10,894 bases of DNA from an uncultured Clostridia bacterium (GTDB taxonomy: Bacteria; Bacillota; Clostridia; Oscillospirales; Oscillospiraceae): the NCBI GenBank assembly GCA_947177115.1, contig CAMWTG010000069.1:1-10894 (forward strand). Direction: 5' to 3'. Below are positions 6,472 to 10,894 of the stretch, piece by piece. Positions within the stretch are counted from its first letter, which is position 1, and each line of letters starts with the position of its first letter. The position numbers were made by a program, and so were the translations under genes. A model generated the notes under the pieces. The model was not told the origin of the DNA and did no database searches. It worked only from the letters and a program-made list of their open reading frames with translations.

Positions 6472-6500
6472 CGGCCCCGGGAGCAATGCTCCCGGGGCCG
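6472..6500. terminator. Strong GC hairpin between convergent genes, probable bidirectional terminator
   Basis: CGGCCCCGGGAGC (6472-6484) pairs perfectly with 6488-6500 across a 3-nt loop, 6 nt after the third MATE stop and 10 nt from the end of the convergent CarD-like gene. There is no T-tract on either strand, so it is not a canonical intrinsic terminator. It may block 3' exonucleases or help end both transcripts. Confidence 0.5.
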
Positions 6501-6510
6501 CAGCTGTATA

Positions 6511-7020
6511 TCACTGCTTTATTTCCATCGCCGCGTACAGGCGGTTCTTCATCAAATCCGGCGTGGTATGCAGCGCGACCGCGAATTCCTCGCAGACAAG
6601 CCGCTCCACGATCCGCTGATACTGGATATCGACCTGCCCCAGCCTTTTGCTGCGGACGGACAGTTCCCGCTCCTTGAGATAGATCTCCTTGAGCAGAAGC
6701 AGGCAGTTTTCCGGTTCGCAGGCCGCCAACACCTTCTGATAGTGGGCGGCGATCTCCGCCGGCCTTCTGGAGCGGAACAGATCGGGCTGCAGCCGGGAGA
6801 GTCCCTGCAAATAGTCAGACGCCTCGCCGCTGTTGATCAGCGGGCGCAGAGATGCCGAAGCATCCACAGGAACATAGATGCGCTCACCGCTGGCAGAGAA
6901 CAGGGAGCGAAGCTTGTAATAACGGCGCTCATTGCTTTTCTGGAAGGGAGGCGCGCCGATGCTTTCCACCTGGCATACTCCCATCCGGCTGTACAGGATC
7001 GGCGTACCTACTGCGTACAT
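6511..7020 (-). CDS. CarD-like (CdnL/TRCF-RID) transcriptional regulator
   Basis: This 169-aa protein begins 'MYAVGTPILYSRMGVCQVESIG', the Tudor-like RNA-polymerase-interaction domain of CarD/CdnL and Mfd (typical 'F.vGd.VvYp.hGvg.I..I'). This is followed by 'RRYYKLRSLFSASGERIYVPVD' (residues ~33-54). The remainder is helical ('ENCLLLLKEIYLKERELSVRSKRLG', and so on), like the C-terminal DNA-contacting domain. Such proteins bind the RNA polymerase beta subunit and stabilise open complexes. The frame is open to a TTG at 7035, but ATG 7020 is preferred: it fits the family N-terminus and has GAGGG ~10 nt upstream. It lies 11 nt downstream of the 79-aa gene, so the two form an operon. No tryptophan is present, so the Trp wedge that mycobacterial CarD inserts at the -10 edge is absent. 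Confidence 0.85.
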   Translation of the reverse strand: MYAVGTPILYSRMGVCQVESIGAPPFQKSNERRYYKLRSLFSASGERIYVPVDASASLRPLINSGEASDYLQGLSRLQPDLFRSRRPAEIAAHYQKVLAACEPENCLLLLKEIYLKERELSVRSKRLGQVDIQYQRIVERLVCEEFAVALHTTPDLMKNRLYAAMEIKQ

Positions 7021-7031
7021 GGGCCGCACCC

Positions 7032-7271
7032 TCAATCCAGATAGCCGCCCACAGGCTGGGTGTTGTTCTGCTTTTTGATCTTGACAATAAGAGACCCGTC
7101 CGGCTGTTCACACTCCTCCATGATCCTGTACCGGGTCCGGCGGCGGTCCATCTGTCCTTTATAGGATTCGTATTCCTGCCGGACCTGCTGCCTGGCCGGT
7201 TCCGGGGCCAGGCCGTCCTTCAGCTGAAAATGGATCGTCTGCTCCAGACAGGCCGCTTTAATTCGTTTCAT
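7032..7271 (-). CDS. Small conserved-looking hypothetical protein (79 aa)
   Basis: A 79-residue soluble protein starting 'MKRIKAACLEQTIHFQLK', with a charged helical middle ('ARQQVRQEYESYKGQMDRRRTRYRI') and a strand-like C-terminal part ('PDGSLIVKIKKQNNTQPVGGYLD'). It has no signal peptide, membrane helix or recognisable catalytic motif. I recall similar short proteins of unknown function in Clostridia, but cannot name a family. The start is ATG 7271: GGAGG lies at 7287-7283, and the frame's longer extension would pass through the promoter. It is the first gene of an operon with the CarD-like gene (11-nt gap), which suggests a linked role in transcription or growth control; that is inference only. 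Confidence 0.75.
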   Translation of the reverse strand: MKRIKAACLEQTIHFQLKDGLAPEPARQQVRQEYESYKGQMDRRRTRYRIMEECEQPDGSLIVKIKKQNNTQPVGGYLD

Positions 7272-7305
7272 GATAAAAAAGTCCTCCATTTCCTGATATA
7301 AAACT

Positions 7306-7334
7306 ATTTTATCATGAATTTGTACACTTTTCAA
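7306..7334 (-). promoter_or_regulatory. Predicted promoter of the 79-aa/CarD-like operon
   Basis: On the minus strand TTGAAA (7334-7329), exactly 17 bp, then TAAAAT (7311-7306) is a near-consensus vegetative promoter. Transcription would start near 7299, about 28 nt before the ATG at 7271. The rest of the 160-bp gap up to 7431 shows no gene. Confidence 0.7.
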
Positions 7335-7431
7335 AGGATATAATCCACAAAAATATGCACTCTGCACATAGTGCGAAATGCACAACACCAAATCCACGCA
7401 GGATCGGGAAATCATTTTAAACGTAAAACGG

Positions 7432-8202
7432 TCATGTTTCCCGGCTCTCGCGGGGGACATCATCCAGCGCCACCTTCTGAAGATCCTCCGCCAGCTTCGA
7501 TTGGATCTCCGGCAGAAGGTGCCGGGCCAGGGGCATCTGTTCCTCACGGACCTGGAGCAGCCCTTCCCTCCCCCGCAGGCGCAGGCGGAAATCGGAAAAC
7601 CCCAGGGACATCAGCAGCTCTTCCCCCCTGGCGACCCGGCGCAGATCCTCCCGGGTAATGGCCGTTCCGGCTGGGATGCGGGTGGCGAGACAGGCATATG
7701 AGGGCTTGTTCCACACAGGCAGCCCCGCCTCGCGGGCCAGACGGCGGACTTCCGTTTTTGTAATGCCGCACTCCCGCAGGGGCGAACGGACCCCCAACTC
7801 CCGCAGGGCTCTCATACCGGGGCGGTCGGAGGCATCATCGGAGGCATTACAGCCGTCCAGGACCAGGGGGAAACCATCCGCCCCCGCGGCTTCTATAAGG
7901 CGGGTAAAAAGGGCGCGCTTGCAGTAATAGCAGCGCTCGCCGGGGTTGGCGGCAACCTCCGGGACGGTCAGGACATCGAACTCCAGCACAGTCAGGGCGG
8001 CTCCCAGCCGGCGGGCGGACGCCCGGGCGTCTTCCAATTCAAAGCCGGGCTGAAAGGGGGTCTTGACAAAATAGGCGGCAGTCCGCCGGCCATAAGCGGC
8101 GGCCGCGTAAAGAAGGCAAGCGGAATCCACGCCGCCGGAGAAGGCTACGGCGCAGACGGGATTTTCCCGGAAGAAGTCCTGCAGCTGCATGACGGACCTC
8201 AT
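7432..8202 (-). CDS. larE: LarE-like ATP-dependent sacrificial sulfur transferase
   Basis: This 256-aa protein is of the N-type ATP pyrophosphatase superfamily. The PP-loop 'AFSGGVDSACLL' is at residues 20-31 (SGGVDS 22-27). Further LarE-type marks are 'GERCYYCKRALF' (CxxC at 91-94), 'DGCNASD', and 'RSPLRECGITKTEVRRLA'. A Cys in 'NKPSYACLATRIPAG' (C171) sits where the sacrificial sulfur-donating Cys of the Lactobacillus enzyme is expected. LarE adenylates the pyridinium dicarboxylate nucleotide and transfers Cys sulfur, giving the thiocarboxylates of the nickel-pincer nucleotide of lactate racemase and relatives. The start is ambiguous: ATG 8202 overlaps the upstream stop by ATGA, while ATG 8190 has a better-spaced GAGG. 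It is co-transcribed with the pantothenate kinase. larA, larB and larC are not here, so a LarE-like role outside lactate racemase remains possible. Confidence 0.87.
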   Translation of the reverse strand: MRSVMQLQDFFRENPVCAVAFSGGVDSACLLYAAAAYGRRTAAYFVKTPFQPGFELEDARASARRLGAALTVLEFDVLTVPEVAANPGERCYYCKRALFTRLIEAAGADGFPLVLDGCNASDDASDRPGMRALRELGVRSPLRECGITKTEVRRLAREAGLPVWNKPSYACLATRIPAGTAITREDLRRVARGEELLMSLGFSDFRLRLRGREGLLQVREEQMPLARHLLPEIQSKLAEDLQKVALDDVPRESRET

Positions 8203-9026
8203 TTCTCCAGCAGGTGGAGCGCCGCCCCAATAGATGTGGCATGGGTGGCGCTTTCCGGTATGATGAACCGGATCCCATGGAGCCGGGTGAACAGATCAAA
8301 GCACGCCCTCGCCTGGGGCAGGTTGGACATGAAGCCGGTAAGCACTGCTGTCTCACACCCACAGTACCGGCAGGCCATGACGGCGGTAGTGCCAATGGAC
8401 TGGAGCACCATGTTGATGACCCCGGCGGCAAAATCGCCGGAGGCGGCGTCATCGGACACATTGCCGAAGTTGGCGGCGGTAATGTCCAGGGGGAGCGAAG
8501 GATGGCTGTTGCGGGTCAGATCGCCCACCGTCAGATCGGTCTGGCTGACGTTGCCCTCGGCGGCCAGCTTGACGATCTGGGCGTACTTCCGGGTGCCGCA
8601 CAGCCGGGAGCACAGTCCCGCCAGGGTGCCGCCGCCCACGCCGGAGCCGCAGAGATGCCGCACCGGCTGCCCGCGCTCCGCCCAGATAAAGGCGGTGCCG
8701 GTGCCCATACTGACCACCACGGCCCGCTCCTGGCCGCTGAGGGCCAGGCCGCCCACGCCCACGGCGGTGAATTCCTCCACCTTATCAGTGGGGATGCCGT
8801 AGATATCCTGGTCCACATAGGACGCGCCCACGCCCGTAAGAGCGATCCGGGATACATCCTCCAGATGGAGGTGGTTGGTAAACAGGAAGTTGCCCATAGC
8901 GCCGTACAGGGATGTGATGGGGTCCTGCGCCTGGACCCGGTGCATGGCGATGGTGCTCCCGTCAGAACGCAGCCCCACGATCTTGGTGGTGGAGCCGCCG
9001 ATGTCAATGCCTAGAATGATGGACAT
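8199..9026 (-). CDS. coaW: Type II pantothenate kinase
   Basis: This 275-aa protein is close in length to Staphylococcus CoaW (~267 aa) and belongs to the actin-like ASKHA kinase fold. It has phosphate-1 loop 'GIDIGGSTTKI' (6-16), 'VEEFTA' (83-88) carrying the probable catalytic Glu, 'VSMGTGTAF' (105-113), adenosine-binding 'GSGVGGGTLAGL' (127-138), and a C-terminal 'SIGAALHLL'. It phosphorylates pantothenate, the first step of coenzyme A synthesis; type II bacterial forms are typically resistant to CoA feedback. The start is ATG 9026 with GGGAGG 9 nt upstream. It is the first gene of an operon with the LarE-like gene (4-bp ATGA overlap) and is divergent from pncB. A related ASKHA sugar kinase is less likely given the GVGGGT block. 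Confidence 0.9.
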   Translation of the reverse strand: MSIILGIDIGGSTTKIVGLRSDGSTIAMHRVQAQDPITSLYGAMGNFLFTNHLHLEDVSRIALTGVGASYVDQDIYGIPTDKVEEFTAVGVGGLALSGQERAVVVSMGTGTAFIWAERGQPVRHLCGSGVGGGTLAGLCSRLCGTRKYAQIVKLAAEGNVSQTDLTVGDLTRNSHPSLPLDITAANFGNVSDDAASGDFAAGVINMVLQSIGTTAVMACRYCGCETAVLTGFMSNLPQARACFDLFTRLHGIRFIIPESATHATSIGAALHLLEK

Positions 9027-9077
9027 AGCTGTGATCCTCCCTGGGTGGTTTTCCGGATGGGGGTCCGCTGTTTCCTT

Positions 9078-9106
9078 ATCTTAGTAGAAAGTGAAAGAAT
9101 TGTCAA
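9078..9106 (-). promoter_or_regulatory. Predicted promoter of the coaW-larE operon
   Basis: On the minus strand a perfect TTGACA (9106-9101), 17 bp, then TAAGAT (9083-9078). Its -35 box lies inside the 13-bp perfect palindrome GAATTG-T-CAATTC (9097-9109), which could be an operator site. Confidence 0.65.
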
Positions 9107-9109
9107 TTC
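9097..9109. repeat. 13-bp perfect palindrome in the coaW/pncB divergent region
   Basis: GAATTG-T-CAATTC is a perfect inverted repeat overlapping the coaW -35 box and ending 5 bp before the pncB -35 box, so a protein bound here could affect both promoters. No regulator gene is adjacent. No other structure was seen in the 172-bp gap beyond the two promoters. Confidence 0.4.
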
Positions 9110-9114
9110 CAACG

Positions 9115-9143
9115 TTGCAAATCCGGAAAAAAAGTTATACTAT
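9115..9143 (+). promoter_or_regulatory. Predicted promoter of pncB
   Basis: TTGCAA (9115-9120), 17 bp, then TACTAT (9138-9143) within the AT-rich run TTATACTATATA. It is back-to-back with the coaW promoter, with the two -35 boxes 8 bp apart. An alternative -10, TATACT at 9136-9141, would have a 15-bp spacer. Confidence 0.55.
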
Positions 9144-9198
9144 ATAGGAGACGGGCCCCGCCCGCCTATTACGTACAGAAACCAAGGAGCGAAACGCT

Positions 9199-10647
9199 AT
9201 GGAACGCAAGGAACGGCTGAACCTGTCCATGCTGTTTGACTTTTATGAGATGACCATGGCCAACGGCTATTTCCGCCAGGGGATGCAGGACCGTATTACC
9301 TATTTTGATGTCTTTTTCCGCCGGGTGCCCGATGGAGGCGGCTTTGCCATTGCCGCGGGGCTGGAGCAGCTGGTGGAGTACATCCAGGACCTCCACTTTG
9401 ATGAGGAGGACATCGCCTATCTGCGGAGCAAAAACCTGTTTCAGGAGGATTTTCTGGACTATCTGCGCCATTTCCGGTTTACCGGCGATGTGTGGGCGGT
9501 ACCGGAGGGGACGCCGGTGTTTCCAGGCGAGCCACTGGTGACCGTCCGGGCCCCGGCCTCCCAGGCCCAGCTCATTGAGACCTACGCCCTGCTGGCCATC
9601 AATCACCAGAGCCTCATTGCCACCAAGGCCAACCGGGTGGTCCGGGCCGCCGATGGGCGGACGGTACTGGAGTTCGGTTCCCGCCGGGCCCAGGGGGAGA
9701 GCGGCGCCATCGTGGGCGCACGGGCGGCCTATATCGGCGGCGTCCACGGCACGGCCTGCGCCATCAGCGACCAGCTCTACGGTGTGCCCGCCGCCGGGAC
9801 CATGGCCCACTCCTGGGTGCAGATGTTTGACAGCCAGTACGAGGCGTTCAAGACCTACTGCGAGATCTACCCCACCAACGCGGTGCTGCTGGTAGACACC
9901 TACAACACGCTGAAAAGCGGCGTGCCGGACGCCATCCGGGCCTTCAACGATGTGCTGAAGCCCAGGGGCATCACCAAATGCGGCATCCGGCTGGATTCCG
10001 GCGATATTGCCTACCTGACCAAAGAGGCCCGGAAGATGCTGGACGCGGCGGGGTGGGAAACCTGCACCATCTCCGCCTCCAACTCCCTGGACGAGGAGCT
10101 GATCCGGGACCTGCTGCTCCAGGGGGCCAGGATCGATGCCTTCGGCGTGGGCGAGCGGATGATCACCGCCCGGAGCGAGCCGGTGTTTGGCGGAGTGTAT
10201 AAGTTGGTGGCCGTGGAGGATGGGGACGGGACCATTGTCCCCAAGATCAAGATCAGCGAGAATGTGGCGAAGATCACCACCCCCCACTATAAGAAGCTCT
10301 ACCGCTTTTTCGGCAACGACACCGGCAAAGCCATTGCCGACTATCTGACCATCCACGATGAGACGGTGGACGATTCCAAGCCGCTGGTGATCTTTGATCC
10401 GGACGCCACCTGGAAGAAAAAAGAGGTCTATGACTTTACCGCAAAGGAATTGCAGGTGCCTGTATTCAAAAACGGGGAGCTGGTGTATCAGCTGCCCTCG
10501 CTGACGGAGATCCGGGACTACTGCCTGCAGCAGGTGGATACCCTGTGGGATGAGGTCAAGCGGTTTGATAACCCCCACAAGTATTATGTGGATCTCTCAC
10601 AGAAGCTGTGGGATGTGAAGCATGGACTGCTGGAGAAAAACGGATAA
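9199..10647 (+). CDS. pncB: Nicotinate phosphoribosyltransferase
   Basis: This 482-aa enzyme is the usual length for Gram-positive PncB. It joins nicotinate to PRPP with ATP hydrolysis to give nicotinate mononucleotide (NaMN), the entry step of the Preiss-Handler NAD salvage pathway, in the cytosol. Motifs in order are 'LLAINHQSLIATKANRV', 'EFGSRRAQG' (158-166), 'GTMAHSWVQMF' with the expected phosphorylated His at 204, 'DTYNTLKSG' (from 233), 'IRLDSGD' (263-269, PRPP-binding barrel strand), 'SASNSLDE' and 'FGVGERMITA'. All key segments are present, so it should be active. The start is ATG 9199 with AAGGAG 9 nt upstream. It is divergent from coaW-larE and followed 24 nt later by a Sel1-repeat gene. 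It is a source of NaMN/NaAD, the substrate line that LarB and LarE act on. Confidence 0.96.
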   Translation: MERKERLNLSMLFDFYEMTMANGYFRQGMQDRITYFDVFFRRVPDGGGFAIAAGLEQLVEYIQDLHFDEEDIAYLRSKNLFQEDFLDYLRHFRFTGDVWAVPEGTPVFPGEPLVTVRAPASQAQLIETYALLAINHQSLIATKANRVVRAADGRTVLEFGSRRAQGESGAIVGARAAYIGGVHGTACAISDQLYGVPAAGTMAHSWVQMFDSQYEAFKTYCEIYPTNAVLLVDTYNTLKSGVPDAIRAFNDVLKPRGITKCGIRLDSGDIAYLTKEARKMLDAAGWETCTISASNSLDEELIRDLLLQGARIDAFGVGERMITARSEPVFGGVYKLVAVEDGDGTIVPKIKISENVAKITTPHYKKLYRFFGNDTGKAIADYLTIHDETVDDSKPLVIFDPDATWKKKEVYDFTAKELQVPVFKNGELVYQLPSLTEIRDYCLQQVDTLWDEVKRFDNPHKYYVDLSQKLWDVKHGLLEKNG

Positions 10648-10671
10648 ACCGGGAAAGGCAAGGTGCTTTCT

Positions 10672-10894
10672 ATGGCAAGCAGTTATTACAAGCCCTGTAA
10701 GGAGCTGGATCTCTGCAACGAGCTGATCGAGAAATACTTCCAGACCAAGCAGTATGACAAATGCTTCGCGGGGCATCTGCTTTTGGCGGAACAGGGCTAT
10801 CCCCTGGCGGAATGCCAAACCGGCTATTTCTATCTGGAAGGGCTGGGGACAGAAAAAAACTTGGAGCAGGCCGTATACTGGACCCGCAGGGCGG
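10672..10894 (+). CDS. Sel1-like repeat protein, N-terminal part (runs off window)
   Basis: ATG 10672 opens a frame that reaches the window edge (74 codons seen). No signal peptide is visible; it begins 'MASSYYKPCKELDLCNELIEKYF'. Residues ~44-74, 'PLAECQTGYFYLEGLGTEKNLEQAVYWTRRA', fit the Sel1/SLR consensus (A-x-x-x-L/T-G-x-x-Y-x-x-G-x-G-t-x-x-x-x-x-x-A-x-x-W). A partial repeat precedes it ('YDKCFAGHLLLAEQGY'). Such alpha-helical repeats mediate protein-protein contacts. A purine-rich AAGGCAAGG lies ~9 nt upstream. The 24-nt gap after pncB with no terminator suggests read-through from pncB. Function is unknown. Confidence 0.8.
   Translation, partial: MASSYYKPCKELDLCNELIEKYFQTKQYDKCFAGHLLLAEQGYPLAECQTGYFYLEGLGTEKNLEQAVYWTRRA

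Noticed and set aside
4705..6486. 593-aa open frame on the minus strand opposite the MATE-kinase fusion
   Set aside because: It is antisense to a clear MATE/kinase-like gene; low-complexity Asp/Gln/Gly-rich translation and no ribosome-binding site of note.
7405..7443. CGGGAAA/TTTCCCG hairpin at the end of larE as its terminator
   Set aside because: Only 7 bp with a 25-nt loop, overlapping the last codons and with no T-tract on the minus strand; too weak to call.
9169..10578. 469-aa open frame on the minus strand opposite pncB
   Set aside because: It is the antisense shadow of a well-supported pncB; its translation is rich in Gly/His/Gln with no domain pattern, as expected from GC-rich antisense.
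1..10894. Insertion sequences, CRISPR arrays, tRNA or rRNA genes
   Set aside because: No transposase or integrase motifs, regularly spaced repeats or cloverleaf/rRNA-like sequence were seen anywhere.

Overview
The window is GC-rich coding DNA (intergenic promoters are AT-rich) with strong Shine-Dalgarno sequences, TTGACA/TATAAT-type promoters and Gram-positive gene families: PadR, CarD-like, type II pantothenate kinase, and a cytidylate-kinase-like domain typical of Clostridia. The best guess is a chromosomal segment of a high-GC gut Clostridium (Oscillospiraceae/Eubacteriales type). This is inferred from gene content and style; nothing in the window fixes the species. There are no rRNA or tRNA genes, insertion sequences or CRISPR arrays.

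Bases 1-6500 are a multidrug-efflux island. It holds the end of an AraC-family regulator, a MATE transporter on the minus strand (527-1888), a divergent PadR repressor (2009-2587), and two more MATE genes on the plus strand (2882-4306 and 4504-6465). The PadR/MATE intergenic region contains two face-to-face promoters and two copies of a palindrome, ACTATAA-N-TTATAGT, which looks like an autoregulated repressor switch. Each of the other two MATE genes has its own extended -10 promoter followed by an intrinsic terminator inside its leader. In front of the third MATE gene this forms a textbook attenuator with three mutually exclusive hairpins. The third MATE protein is fused at its C-terminus to a cytidylate-kinase-like (AAA/P-loop) domain, an unusual transporter-kinase architecture.

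Bases 6500-7335 hold a two-gene minus-strand operon: a 79-aa uncharacterised protein and a CarD-like RNA-polymerase-binding protein, with a clear TTGAAA-N17-TAAAAT promoter.

Bases 7432-10894 are cofactor genes. A minus-strand pair (type II pantothenate kinase, then a LarE-like sacrificial sulfur transferase, overlapping by ATGA) is divergent from plus-strand nicotinate phosphoribosyltransferase (pncB). The latter is followed by the start of a Sel1-repeat protein that runs off the window. PncB feeds NaMN/NaAD, the precursor of the nickel-pincer cofactor that canonical LarE helps to build. The divergent pair may therefore be a cofactor-supply unit, although larA, larB and larC are not in the window.
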